A DNA stretch of 64,000 nucleotides from Heligmosomoides polygyrus polygyrus (lineage: Eukaryota > Nematoda > Chromadorea > Rhabditida > Heligmosomidae), in the NCBI GenBank assembly GCA_947396885.1, contig OX377206.1, positions 10,780,778-10,844,777 on the forward strand, in the 5' to 3' direction. The position numbers and the translations under genes are program-made. The notes below the pieces were generated by a model that did not search any database, had not been told where the DNA came from, and saw nothing but the letters and a program-made list of their open reading frames with translations. Positions 43,351 to 63,596 of this stretch are shown here, in pieces. Position 1 is the first letter of the stretch. Every line of letters begins with the position of its first letter.

Positions 43351-43720
43351 GTCTTGTTAGACATCGCGCCCCATACGCGATCGACGACGCGACGCGTGAC
43401 CGTGACGCCAGATCTGCTCATGATCTAAACGTTCCTTATTCGCGGGTTCATTGCGCAAGCGCAAAAGATCTCTATGACTGCTCACTCGTGCTGCTCACGG
43501 GTACGCTTTCACGCCTGAACTTCCGAAGCTCTATGTGTTCGAGTACGCGTATCTCAGCAACTCTATCTTTCACACTATTGATAACGGAATACCTTACATC
43601 TTCTCATTAACATTCCGTGATCTCCATTCTACGATCTTGATGACCCGTGCTGTACCATTGTTGTTTGTTACTATGCTCTGAATAAACATTATTCCTAAGC
43701 ATCAATCTGGTACACTACCG
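43351..43720 (+). repeat. Possible solo LTR
   Basis: It starts TGTTAGACATCGCGCCCC and ends near CAATCTGGTACA, with AATAAA at about 43681 placed as a poly(A) signal would be. TG...CA ends are consistent with an LTR. No second copy or target duplication was found, so this is tentative. Confidence 0.35.
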
Positions 43721-43751
43721 TAATTTTTCATTTGCATTGCATAATCCATGA

Positions 43752-44279
43752 CTATGGGCGGAGAGTCGCTGGATACACCGCCCTCAGAAAGGGGCGGGGC
43801 GAGAGACGTGCTGAGGTCAAGATGTCCGTGTCCCTGCCATCACATGGAGGCATCGCATTTCTAATCACTTCCCTTGGCCCTGCAGCTCTATTTTGAACTG
43901 ATTTCGTTCTTGAGACAACAGTCAGAATCTTATTCACCATATTTGGAGGAAAAGAGTTTTCAGCTGCAGCACCAACGCTTCCCTCAGGTCCCGCCACATT
44001 GCTCAGTACTAAGGCGTCCTCCGCATTTTCCGACAAGTACAACAACATCTTGACGAGATATGTCATAACAACAATGCGACCATCCACTAGGAAGTTCTTT
44101 AATACAATGAGGAATGTTTGAGTCTTTAAAATGAGAGGAAGGTGCGCCAGTTTTGCGCATAATTTCAGCTTGGCCTTCAATGTAGAGACCACTGGCCCCA
44201 ATCGTCTCCTATCAGATGTTAAGTTTTTGGAGGAAGCTGCAAACTGCTGCTCGGTTTCGCGCGCCGCAAACTTGTCCAA
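43752..44279 (-). pseudogene. 175-codon open frame, possibly retroelement Gag
   Basis: The frame starts MDKFAARETEQQFAASSKNL and includes LGPVVSTLKAKLKLCAKLAH and GRIVVMTYLVKMLLYL. The early part resembles in composition the Gag N-termini of BEL/Pao elements (short leader, then LKxKL), but no zinc knuckle or protease follows. The adjacent LTR-like sequence is in the other orientation. Function unknown. Confidence 0.35.
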
Positions 44280-44403
44280 ATAGGGCGGCGCGGGCAGGGC
44301 GGGAAGTGGGCGGCGAGCAAGAGCAACACGGTGTACCGAACGACTGCCCCCCCCACGCTGACGACTGTGTGCCTAGTCGTGTCACAGTTGAAGCTATCGG
44401 ATT

Positions 44404-44916
44404 TGGGTGGGTGCAGAGAATTTCAATGATCGACCTAGGGTGTGATGGAGCGCGTCCTTAGCGGACCTAAAACTCAAAAATGACATTCGGAAAACATCAA
44501 ATACAAAATAAAGCAGAAGAAAAAGCTAAAAAACACTCACCCACAGGCGTCGCCAGGAGTCATAGCCTTAAGGGGCTCATCGACCTTATTGAACGCGGAT
44601 TGCTGCGGAGACCCGCGCAACGACGTGCGAAGTGAGGGTTCTGTTTCGTTATGCCCCAGAAATGGCCAAAACAGCCCAAAATCGCTCACTTCGCGCGTCG
44701 TGGCGCGGCTCCCCGTGACACGACCCGCATTTGAGGGTAGGCGAACCCCTTAAGTCTAAGCGTTATGTATACTACCGATGCCTGTGGATGAGTGTTTTCC
44801 CTTTTCTTTTTCTTTGTATTCCATGTTTTCCGCATCTCGTTTTTGCAGTTTGAGTTCGCCTAGGATGCACTATATCACATCCTAGACGAAACATTGAAGT
44901 TCTCTGCACCCACCCA
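44404..44916. mobile_element. MITE with TGGGTGGGTGCAGAGA TIRs
   Basis: TGGGTGGGTGCAGAGAATTT and the inverse end AACTTCTCTGC-type sequence pair over about 24 bases with one or two mismatches. Inside are a subterminal CACATCCTAG pair and a GC-rich inverted pair (CACTTCGC against GCGAAGTG). Related in TIR to the element at 3967-5076. Confidence 0.7.
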
Positions 44917-45475
44917 ACTAGGAGAAAGAGTCAAAGAAATGCTGACCGCACTTTCAACATAATGAACTTTGACGACATTTGTCTTCGCCAAGAACGCCTT
45001 AGGAAAACGAAATAAGTTATAGTTAAAGGGGAAATGTCAAGGGAATGGAAGGGAATGAGTAAACCGTGCCCAGTCCAGCTCCTGCAATTTTTCATGTGTA
45101 AGTTGTTGCAAATAGGGTTTCCATTGACGCAACTAATTCTTTGACGGGATGCTGACAAGATCCGTGATAGGGAAGTTTCGAGTCTCAGTTGCTAAATCGT
45201 GAATCAGATCAGATTTCGTAACCTATCGTCTTCTCAAGGATTTCAACCTGATACTAGGGCAAGTATGAAGATTTAGAGAGGCTCTTTGCTCAAGCATGAA
45301 GAACGTTTGTCAAATGTTGAATACCTAACAATACAAGAAATGTTCCCTGTCGTTTGTAGCTTACTTGGCTAGTGATTGAGTGGCAATGTGTGATTTTTCC
45401 ACTGATGCTTTTTTACACCTTACAGACAGTCTGTATCTGTCTATGCCTTGGATCTCACCTACATATAATCGGCTA
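44917..45475. other. No gene seen
   Basis: Short frames only; no motif, repeat end or convincing exon. Confidence 0.3.
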
Positions 45476-45479
45476 ATGT

Positions 45480-45800
45480 CACGTGTCCATCACGGTGAGG
45501 TGGGACTGAAGGCAAGAGATTCCTACGGCAGTGCGGCGTATGTCAGCCAGGTTTTATTTCAGCTTACCCATGGACGATTGTGGCGAGCTTATAACTTGAC
45601 GGCGGATCACCCAAGTTCACGATATAGTCAGCGGGCAGCGCGTCAGAATATGAATGGGGACCAAGTGCGGAGCGTGGGAATTCAGAAGACGTGCTGAAGA
45701 CGTCGTCCAACGTGCGTAGGGTTCAGAAGACGTGCCGAACACGTCGGCAACCGTGCATGGCGAGCCGTAGACGTGCCGAACACTTCGGCAACCGTGCCTG
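45480..45800 (+). repeat. Minisatellite-bearing dispersed repeat, copy
   Basis: The lead region (GTGAGGTGGGACTGAAGGC, then GGTTTTATTTCAGCTTACCC, then GATCACCCAAGTTCACGATA) is followed by ~42-bp units containing GACGTGCTGAAGACGTCG and TCCAACGTGCG. Homologous to 37740-37955 (inverse), 36486-36600 and 5740-5990. Confidence 0.7.
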
Positions 45801-46084
45801 GGCATTTTGATGATCATCGACGGGAGGCGCTCACAGCAGGGGAGGCAGTCGATATCGGTCGGTATTATCGATTTTTTGGGGATGTCGTTCAAGCGGCACG
45901 AAACTTCAGCATTGGGGGTAATCGGGAACACGAATCTGTTGCTTTTTGAGGTATCAATCACCAAATCATCAATCGATATTGATCAAATTATACATGGATT
46001 TCGTTCATTTTTTTCTGTTTCTTTTTAACTTGCCGCAATCGACGCAGTTAAGGTGTTCCTCCTGCGGAAACCATGACATAGGTT

Positions 46085-46135
46085 GCAGCCCCCAACCAGT
46101 CGTCGGCGGCCACTAGGCCGCTGAACGACTGGTAA
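46085..46135. repeat. CCAGACG-type hairpin family, copy
   Basis: CCAACCAGTCGTCGGCGGCC, then ACTA, then GGCCGCTGAACGACTGG. It is a short palindrome adjacent to an (AAAT)n tract at 46136-46168. Confidence 0.6.
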
Positions 46136-46149
46136 CTAATAAATAAATA

Positions 46150-46495
46150 AATAAATAAATAAATAAATTATGTGTCTCTTTAACCATACGGGGTTTAGCG
46201 TCACCGTGCAGTAGGTGGAAAGAAGCTCGTTTCGGTCGTTTTTTTTTTCTCGAACAGCATCTGCCAATTTCTGAAGCTGGTGAAAGTAAATGGTACCGGT
46301 GACGACGATCCTTGCGGGAGGAACTCGTAGTTCTTCGAGAATTCCAGAAGCAGCAAAGGAGGCACTTTTGGGGAGGTCCATTTTGGCTTGCCCTGGCGGG
46401 TCTTGTCGGGGAGCCATATGGCACGATGCGGGTTGGAATCGTAGGGGACCCAACTCTCATCTCCAGTAATCAGGTCTTCCAGAAAGGCTTATCGG
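46150..46495 (-). mobile_element. Mariner fragment C1 (middle of transposase)
   Basis: On the minus strand the sequence encodes EDLITGDESWVPYDSN (first catalytic Asp context, GDESWV) followed by KPKWTSPKVPP and LLLEF-type segments of the central mariner domain. The N-terminal helix-turn-helix and the C-terminal catalytic part are missing, and an (AAAT)n tract abuts it. Confidence 0.7.
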
Positions 46496-46634
46496 CGCGG
46501 GCGTAGAAACTGAAGAAAAAAAAAACGGATACCCGGTAAACCGCATGGAATCGGTAAACTCATAAGGGACCCATCGAGCCACCACTTTTCTGCAGCCGAG
46601 ATGGCGATGGATCCTGCTTTGTCGCTTCTCCTTA

Positions 46635-46682
46635 GGCCCTGTTTATACTTCGTCGCGCGCGCGACGAAGTATAAACGGGGCC
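46635..46682. mobile_element. Minimal 48-bp palindromic MITE (copy 11)
   Basis: The element consists only of GGCCCTGTTTATACTTCGTC plus CGCG and its inverse, two 24-bp arms with a single mismatch. TTA flanks both sides (46632-46634 and 46683-46685). It shows the terminal repeat unit of the family in isolation and confirms the 3-bp target duplication. Confidence 0.9.
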
Positions 46683-46685
46683 TTA

Positions 46686-47808
46686 CGCATTGACTGTCAC
46701 CACTCTAATCTCCTTTCGATGCCGAAGACCGTTTAATCAAAAGAAACAATAATTTATTCTAACCTCTATTCTCGAGATTCCGTACACTGAATACGTACAA
46801 CATTATGAATGCAATAGAAAAAGAAGGATATGAACAAGCACGCTTCCATCATATACGGTGAACAACTGCGATAGGTGGGCTATACAAACGTTACCCCTGA
46901 CTAGCAGATACTAACAAGAACAACTTAAGTGAATCAGAATCGAAATTTGTGTCTATACATGAAACAAAAACGTTAGCAAATATAACCGACACGATCCATT
47001 AACGCACTCAAGTGAAGACCATGCAACAAATGGAATAGTTCCTGTTTCTAACACTTTGCTAGAAAACATCTTGAAAAAACAAACAAACAAACAAACCGAA
47101 ATCGCATAGTATTATTGCAAGCAGACCAATAACACGTCCGTCGGAAGAAATGGCAACATGTTCGACAACGTTCTGTGTTGAATTCATGGCACTAAGCAGC
47201 TCGTGGTGTTCAGCAGAAGGACGAAAGTCCCAGCGCCGAATCCACATCCAAGAGCAGACATGCGACGCGTACAGCGGACAGTATCCACACTGAACCGCAC
47301 GCGCGGCCGCCGTCGCATGTGCACCCTTGCATGTAGTCGTGTGCATGATCGCGAAACAAGTAGACTCTGCGGCACAAGAGATATGAAATGAACCATATCA
47401 GAAGAAAGTTCGGACCACAGGTCGGTCCAATGAAGAAGTGCATTGTGCGATAGAACTATACTTGAACAACACTGCAAATGCTTATCAAGCACAATAAGAG
47501 CTGAAGCAGCGAAAAGCGGAGGCGAACACCCGTTGGAATATACCATGTACGGGAATAAAACACGAAATGGAACACGTCTGGGGACGCAACGGCCAGCAAA
47601 AACGATTAGCACACAGGCAAGGCAAAAACGGCGATGAGAGAGAAGTGTCGTCGGAGAAGACGACAAGGATATGAGAGACACGCGTCTAGACTCATTTGTG
47701 AACTGGAGGATATGACGGTTTAGCGACTGAACGAGTGTATTTCTCCTTATGACGGGAAGCAACGGAAGGAAGTTAGCACAGAGACTGATAGTATGACACT
47801 CTTACCAG
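46686..47808. other. No supported gene
   Basis: A 192-codon minus-strand frame (47184-47762) has Cys/Leu/Ser-rich composition and no motif; it may be chance. If exon 47809 belongs to a plus-strand gene this is intron. Confidence 0.3.
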
Positions 47809-48048
47809 TTGCTGTGCACTGACAAGCGAGCGATTCATGACGAGGCACAGATGATGACGACGGGGATTCGACTACGAACTCGCGGCGATGCTCTTCTTCG
47901 CGGCAACGATGAGGTAGTACAGCGACGCCAACGGCTTCGCACATCGGAGGAACGGATGCGTGAGCAGCTGGCTTGCAGACCAGCGGTTATCCACCACAAC
48001 TTCGAGCGCACAGTCGATGAAATCCTAAGAAAGCAGGATGGACAATGA
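47809..48048 (+). CDS. Unrecognised gene, probable last exon
   Basis: After a CTCTTACCAG acceptor the frame runs 79 codons to TGA at 48046-48048: [19 protein letters not shown], then [19 protein letters not shown] and [18 protein letters not shown]. It is charged and probably helical or coiled-coil, with balanced codon use. It begins in phase 0, matching the end of the exon at 28961-29514. The intervening ~18 kb would be intron containing the gypsy element. The link is inference. Confidence 0.45.
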   Translation: MLCTDKRAIHDEAQMMTTGIRLRTRGDALLRGNDEVVQRRQRLRTSEERMREQLACRPAVIHHNFERTVDEILRKQDGQ

Positions 48049-48099
48049 AGCAGGAAGGACGACTTTGCGTGACTTAATTATCCTACTACTACGCTAACC

Positions 48100-48175
48100 A
48101 GACTTTCAGCCGCCTAGCGCCCGCCAGACGTCTGGTTAGCGGCTTTGCCCCCAAACCCGAGAATAGAACATTCCG
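48100..48175. repeat. CCAGACG hairpin family, copy
   Basis: CAGCCGCCTAGCGCCCGCCA, then GACGTCTGGTTAGCGGC, then TTTGCCCCCAAACCCGAGAA. Same ordered parts as the copy at 37123-37200. Confidence 0.6.
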
Positions 48176-48237
48176 ACGCCTTCTTTCCTTAATTAGTTCT
48201 TACTTTCATTACAGTATGAAAGTGGTTTTACAATATA

Positions 48238-48840
48238 TTAGGTTGATCGGAAAGTCTTGATAGGGTTAGTTATCTTCTAGGACGTTATTCTCCGCGGCAT
48301 TGGAGCAACGGCAGCAGTCCGCACCTTCAATAGCGAATTGGGAGAGGATACCACTAACATCAACACCGTCAAGTACTGGTTCGTCCGCTTCACAAAAGGA
48401 GACACGGACTTCAAGGGTAAACTTCGCCCTCAAGCAGTGGAAGACTTCGGCCTTCTCGACGCTGTCATGGAGGATCCGAGGACCACCACCCGGAGTATTG
48501 CGACAGGACTCGGATGTACCCAATCGACAATCGTCAGCCGCCTTCAAGCCCCCAAATACCGAAAAGTGCTGACTCGACGGATCCCGCATGGAGGTTCACC
48601 CGCGCGCATACATCTGTCAGTCTCTCCTTTTCTGCTCGCCTCCCAAGGAGTTTCTGGAAGATCTGGTTACCGAACATGAGAGTTGGGTTATCTACGGCTC
48701 CAACGCATACCGTGCCGTTTGGCTACCTCAATAGGCGCTAGGGCAATCCAAACTAGGCCTTCGCCCCAAAAAGTGTCTCCTTTGCTGCTTCTGGGATCCG
48801 CCAGGACTGACCTGCCTATTAGTTGAAACAACGTAGTGAC
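48238..48840 (+). mobile_element. Mariner fragment C2 (N-terminal and early catalytic part)
   Basis: It starts with a TTAGGTTGATCGGAAAGTC terminus typical of mariner. The frame reads NTVKYWFVRFTKGDTDF, EDPRTTTRSIATGLGCTQST and VSRLQAPKYRKVL, the paired helix-turn-helix. After a break comes FLEDLVTEHESWVIYGSN, where the catalytic Asp is His in TEHESW. The C-terminal half is missing. Confidence 0.8.
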
Positions 48841-49284
48841 TAATGATGGTGATTATATTGTTGAGTGAATTCTATCTAACACAGAATTTTAAAAAAATAT
48901 GAAGAAAAATGTTGAACACTCCAAGACATTTCTACCATCCTGATATTCCAGGAGGCTATTTTTTTTACTACAATACAGGTAAAGAAGGATTCTAAAACTA
49001 TATAACTGAGCGTTCAAGAAAACGAATAGATCCCGCCGAGGTGTTGTGTAATACTGTGGTTTGGGGCTAAGCCTCCAACCAGACATTTCATGGCCAGTAC
49101 TCCGGTGAACGTCTCGAAGAATACATTCCAGTTATTCTAGAACAGACGAGAAACTTCTGACCTAATACTAGCTGCTTTCTTTGCCATTAGGTCGGACCGA
49201 GAAGACTCCGCTGCTTTCCGTCTTCAAACTTCAAATGATCACAACACCTTCCAGGGTTACCCATCTTAAATGACTGATACTAGG
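48841..49284. other. No gene seen
   Basis: A degenerate GGTTTGGGGCTAAGCCTCCA and ACCAGACATTTCATGGCC pair near 49059-49100 resembles the CCAGACG hairpin family. No coding exon was recognised, including the missing last PAK exon. Confidence 0.35.
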
Positions 49285-49470
49285 GCTGCGTATTGCGTCC
49301 ACACGCACCAGAATCTATTCATGGTTCGGCGGTACTCATTCAGACGAAGCAAGCCTTCCTTCCCACTGGGAGCGGTCAATTTCTACCAGATCTGTACTGG
49401 AAGCATACATTGAGAGAACGCAAGAAACGTCACGTGTATCTTCGAACGCTAGAATGCACATAGATACATC
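49285..49470 (+). repeat. Strongly diverged SINE family A copy
   Basis: CATGGTTCGGCGG stands for the B-box region, followed by GAAGCAAGCCTTCCTTCCCA and a TTTCTACCAGATCTGTACTG body that aligns to the family's GGTACCAGACTTGTCTG segment. Confidence 0.4.
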
Positions 49471-49605
49471 TTATGACTGCTCCAATGGCATTGAGGGGTT
49501 CCCCTTCATCTTTGGAACGAAGTAAATGGAGCATATGAAACACATCCAGCTGCTGATGCTGACATCAGAAAAAGAAAATGCTTCAAAACCAACGAAAAAA
49601 CGAAC

Positions 49606-58974
<9,369 letters not shown>

Positions 58975-60030
58975 CTGAAACATTCCGCGATTGAACGACG
59001 AGATTAGTTTGAACTTCCAGGAAAATGCAGAAAAGGCGAGATATCGTGCCTCATTGATTGCTGGTGTAGAGAAGAACTTACCATAAGGATATACGTGTAA
59101 TAGTCGCGCATTGTATAGCACAGCGGACGCCACCGAAGCGAGGGAAGTTGGAGAAGGTTTTGAGCACAACACTGTGTTTATCTGCTGCAGGAACGATGGG
59201 GGGGGGGGGGTAAGGATGTATTTGCATGCTAGTGTAATACAGCGCACCTGCTGCGGTCATCGCATACGCCGGCCACCCCCCCCCCCCCCCCCAACACCCT
59301 AGCTTTGAACCCATAAAGAAAAACCTTCAATTTGAGCAATCGCAATCAGTACGTCTCAGCTGCATAGCTCTATCATTGAAAAGTTACTTTTAAAGCAATC
59401 CGTTTGAATACATGAAAATTTACGACTTCGAAATGTTGCCAAAATCAGCTCTCACCTGTGCCGCTCGCTTTTTTTCGTACAAACGAGAACTCGAAAGATA
59501 CGAAACTAATCGGGATAAGCAACTACTGTATGTGACAGTTAACATTAGGGAACACGATAAGTTGAGTGGCATGGCCAGACCCTATCAACTAATGGCAACT
59601 GATTATAAGTGGAGGGAATACCTTCCAAACATCAAATATGCAGAAAAATGCAAAAAAAAAGTACACTTCATAGGCTCTGGACCAGATATTCAACTCCTTC
59701 AGTTACAGAATTTTGCATTTTTTCCGCATATTCAATGCTTGCAAGGTCTTGCCCTGCGGCTGTGCAGTCCTCTAGTGAAGTTTCAGAGTCCCTAGCAGTT
59801 CAAGTTGAAGGACTTTGCAAAAGCTGAAACTACTTCTCTGCAATCAAAATAAAAGAATGAATATTCTCGCATAGGGATTCGTTTTTCTCGTTTAGACATA
59901 CGCCTACGACCCTTCCCTGGTTAGTTAATAACGTGATCACTACGGTAGAACTGAAGGTGTATTCAACAAAAGGTAAAATGGAAGATACGTATACAACCAT
60001 AGATACTAATGTCGTAACAATACGACTGGT
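58975..60030. other. PAK upstream intron, no supported exon
   Basis: It contains a poly-G run at about 59199-59210 and a poly-C run at about 59277-59293. A 127-codon plus-strand frame (59412-59795) has no motif and no clear splice signals. Confidence 0.35.
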
Positions 60031-60034
60031 ACTA

Positions 60035-60927
60035 TTAGGGGAGGGGGGGGGGGGGGGCAAAAGTAATGAGACAAATTGAAAAAAATCTTTATCTCTTTAT
60101 AACTCAATTACAACTCAGGGCAATGACCTTGCTGCCATCGCTCAGCCAACTTCCTGATGTCATCCTTCCAGAACTGCTTGGGCCTGGTGTTGATCAACTA
60201 CTCGATATGGTTGTCAAGGACTGCTTGGGTTCTCGTGTCCCTTCCGACCAGGAAGTCCCGTAGGACCAAGAAGTGGTGGTAGTCGCATGGAGAGATGCCC
60301 GGCGAATACGGTGGGTGAGGCATGTGAACGTAGCCCAGCTGGCCAAGCTTATGCGTGGTTACTTGTTCCCGATGACGTGCAGCGTTGTCGAAGAGGAGAA
60401 CCTTCTTGAAGCGCTGCGAATGAATAAGAGCGAGTCGCCGGCCCATCTCTTCTATTTCGTTCACCATGGCCTTGGAGTTCATCGTAGTGCTCTTGGGAAA
60501 CAGCTTCCGGTAAACCGATCCACGGGCGCAGACCCAAAAGCTCCAAAGGTGCTTCTCGCCGGGAACATCTCGCCGAACGAAGGTCGGTAACAGGTCACTA
60601 GTCCTCACCCAGACTCGCTGCTTGGCAGGGTTAAGGTAGAAGACGTACTTCTCATTTTGCGTGACTATTGAGTCCAGGCTGCTCGGAGTTGGGAATTGGG
60701 CGAGATTTGCGCGACACAGGTCGACTCGTCAGACTGGGGTTTGGGCATGAGAAAGACTGGGGTTTTGACATGCTTCTGGAAAGGGCGGAAGTGGTAATTT
60801 CTCAGATGGGCTTCACTAAGTAGCATACAAACATACAAATACGATAAGCACGAAACCAGACTCCAGCCACGAGATATATGGACACGGCATGGGTTGTCTC
60901 ATTACTTTTGCCACCCCCCCCCCTTAA
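60035..60927 (-). mobile_element. Deleted mariner element (copy A2)
   Basis: Same family and same N-terminal deletion as 14413-15318. TIRs start TTAGGGG with an expanded poly-G (about 60038-60057) and continue GGGCAAAAGTAATGAGACAA. TA flanks both sides. The transposase remnant at 60198-60608 shows VLLFDNAARHR and PPYSPGISPCDYHHF; a first-site context like that of copy A1 lies just upstream. Homology to A1 is high throughout. Confidence 0.93.
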
Positions 60928-60929
60928 TA

Positions 60930-61630
60930 GTAACCTATCTGAGAGCACTAGAAAAGCATCGCCTAATACATGGTCTCCTAAAAAATTATTTACTCTTTGT
61001 ATTGTTATGATATTCTTGCTAGATTAGGCACGGAAAGGTTCCTGGGCTTGGAGAATATTATCGTAGAGATACCAAAAATGATATCGAACCCTTTTTCGAA
61101 CAGAAAGGGAAATTCGCCAAACTTAACTAATTTCTCAAACTCCTCTTGTCTTTTCCATCCTCTGAAGTAGGCGGCTACGCCAAAAGTAAGCCGGATAAAG
61201 GCTCGACATCAATGTTGGCACGACAGCTTTACGACAGTATTCTTTATGTTCAAAGACATGCCGAGATTCAAGGACAGTCGCATCTTGGAATATTTTCTTG
61301 GGCCTATTTTGAAGCAGAAAAAAGCAAAAATTATCTAGCTTGATAGATTTTTATTATCGAGTCTTGCACTCTTTAAATGTATCACAAAGATCGCTTACTT
61401 GTAGTCATGTACTGGAAGTCTGAACGACTTTTCCATTAAATTTGTTTCAATGACCTTAACCAAAGGCCGATGACAATTAGGCCCACAACAGGGTGACGCG
61501 ATCACCGAACTTGTAGCGGACAAACAACGCTCACTGATCTGCTAGCGTTAAAGCTACAGCTAAAAGTAGAACGTAAAACGAAGCCAGACCAAACCAGTTA
61601 ACCAGATTCATCAGATACAATTCTGCTCTC
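60930..61630. other. No recognised gene; one possible exon
   Basis: A plus-strand frame ending at 61343 reads GGYAKSKPDKGSTSMLARQL, then LYVQRHAEIQGQSHLG and a stop. Its composition is plausible for coding but no acceptor or partner exon is certain. Confidence 0.3.
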
Positions 61631-61631
61631 C

Positions 61632-61976
61632 AGGACCCGGATTCATCAACGCGCATACCCATGGGTATGCAGGGTATACAGGGTAGACATACCCACGACT
61701 CATGATAAACCTTACCCGCCAAATCGTGGGTATATCAGTGGGTAGAGAAAACCCGCCGATCGTTGTGGGTACATACGTATACCCGCGACTCGTTCGCGCC
61801 CCACTGACAAAATGGCGCTCCAGTGAGATCATCTACTTCGCGAAAGGCCTAGTTTTGCTTTACCCTTGATTCCTTTCATGAATACGATTCGTAGCCACAA
61901 TCCACTGTTGGCAGTGGGTATGATTCCCTTACGGTATCTCTACCTATACCCATTGCTTGATGAATCCGGGCCCAGA
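61632..61976. mobile_element. MITE-like element with GGRCCCGGATTCATCA ends
   Basis: GGACCCGGATTCATCA at the left is mirrored by TGATGAATCCGGGCCC at the right. The interior is packed with ATACCC/GGGTAT inverted pairs (for example CATACCCATGGGTATG). No coding content. Confidence 0.65.
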
Positions 61977-61999
61977 TGTCCTTATGCCCTTCCCTATCG

Positions 62000-62690
62000 A
62001 CCACCGTCTTCGTATTTTTCTAGCCCGTAGTGTAAAAAAATTTAACGGAAATTGACCCTCAAGATTCAGAATCCGGGATGCTTACTTGGATCCTGAAAAA
62101 CCCAGCGCGTTGTCCCCCACATCTCCTAGAATATTTTAAGCCTAGTGTATGAGGCTATGTAGGCAAACGGGTATATTATTCATGTATAAAAATGATATCA
62201 GATATCTTGAATAACTAAACAACGTAACAATTACAGAGCTCGAGGCAGACATCAAACACTCTATGGGTTTAAAACTGCTCCTACGATTCAACTAAAACCG
62301 CTCCCAATTTCAAACTTCAGGCTTCAGGAGACCACAACTAGAATTTATACCAAGGTAACACAACCGGCAGGGTTTTGGATTTTGTTTATTTTTCAATATG
62401 CTACTTAACGTAGATTTCAGGAAAAAAACACTACACAATCACAACTACAAATCTACTTATAACATAGAAGTCTACTCCTAACTTTTCCATAGGAGGGGGA
62501 AAACTAGGAGGATGTACAGCTACTTGTCTTGTTAAAGACATGAGTATAGAACATGCTCTACAAGTAGAAGAGTTAGGCTAAAGGTTCATTTCTGAAGTGG
62601 CCTAGTTATGGAATAGTGCTACGAAACCAGGAAAAATTTCCTGGTTCAACCAGAATTTCCTCAATCTTCGTGTTCTCGTTTTAGGTCGGT
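62000..62690. other. No gene seen
   Basis: AT-rich sequence, with no supported exon, repeat end or motif. No CRIB-encoding exon was found here. Confidence 0.3.
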
Positions 62691-62695
62691 CTTCA

Positions 62696-63172
62696 TTTAT
62701 TTATTTTTACTTATTTATTTAAACAAAGACAACAGTCTTGTTTAAAGAATGAGGGAACAAGAACTGAACATGGACGACACAGCAAAACACGAAAGAATGA
62801 GTCATATGCACAAAATTCCATAATGCTTAAGCAGTAGAAAACATTTTGCAGGCCTGTACAGATAACCTAGTCATGCCTTCGTATTTACCTAGCAGCAGAT
62901 TGCAATCACCAAGTGCTCTGTATGTTAGAAAATCAGATCTGACTCGCGTTTTAGCAACTGAAACTCGAAGCTTGAGCTTTCCTCTTACGGATCTCGTCAG
63001 GGCGATGTGATCTTTGAGAAGCATGTGGAATCTGATCGTAGTTCATTGAAAAGCATCTCATCATAAGCTTTCTAGTGAAGCTATTTTGAACACTTTCCAA
63101 AAGCTCGATATCTTTCTTCTTAGTTGGATATCCTTTACGACATCTCTTATCTACGTTTCCAGTCCTACACAA
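62696..63172 (-). mobile_element. CR1-like LINE, 3' fragment
   Basis: Minus-strand frames contain KKKDIELLESVQNSFTRKLM and, after a frameshift, VRGKLKLRVSVAKTRVRSDF and LTYRALGDCNLLLGK. These blocks parallel those at 26400-26767. An (AAAT)-type tail lies at about 62696-62720. 5'-truncated. Confidence 0.75.
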
Positions 63173-63289
63173 ACAGCCTTCTTTGTTACAACGATTAACC
63201 CAAAAGAAGCTGATTTCAACGCAGTCTTCCTAATTCGATTAATGCTAAAATCACACAGTGACTCCACGTAAACGCTACTAGATTTGTTT

Positions 63290-63596
63290 CAAACAAAAAA
63301 AAATTGGATGAACCAACTGAACAACGAAAACGTTTTGAAGTCAGCAGCAAACATAGGATTTTCTTCAACTGTAACGAAGAAACGTTGCCGAGAGGAAAGC
63401 TACCTCCACCTGACGTGTTCAAGTTACTTTCGTTCACTGGTCTCCACTTTTCCAAGTATTTTTACAACAGACCGCAAGAAAAAAAATCTGCAAAAAGGAT
63501 TCGCAGGCAACGTCCGTGAGATTATTCGATCCAGGAACAGAAACGAAAAGATCTCGAACGAAGAATGGCATCTTCTCAGGCAGGTATGAAATAGTT
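63290..63596 (+). CDS. Possible exon(s) of an unrecognised gene
   Basis: The frame reads DEPTEQRKRFEVSSKHRIFF, then LPPPDVFKLLSFTGLHFSKY and a Lys/Arg-rich QEKKSAKRIRRQRP before TGA near 63518. The same frame continues with EQKRKDLERRMASSQ to a GTATGA donor-like site. The TGA is within RP*DY. The basic composition could be a nuclear protein; it could equally be a broken copy. Confidence 0.3.

Noticed and set aside
47184..47762. 192-codon minus-strand open frame
   Set aside because: No motif, odd composition, and it may be antisense to an intron of a plus-strand gene; not enough to call a gene.
59412..59795. 127-codon plus-strand frame
   Set aside because: No recognisable domain or splice signals; lies in the PAK upstream intron region with AT-rich composition.
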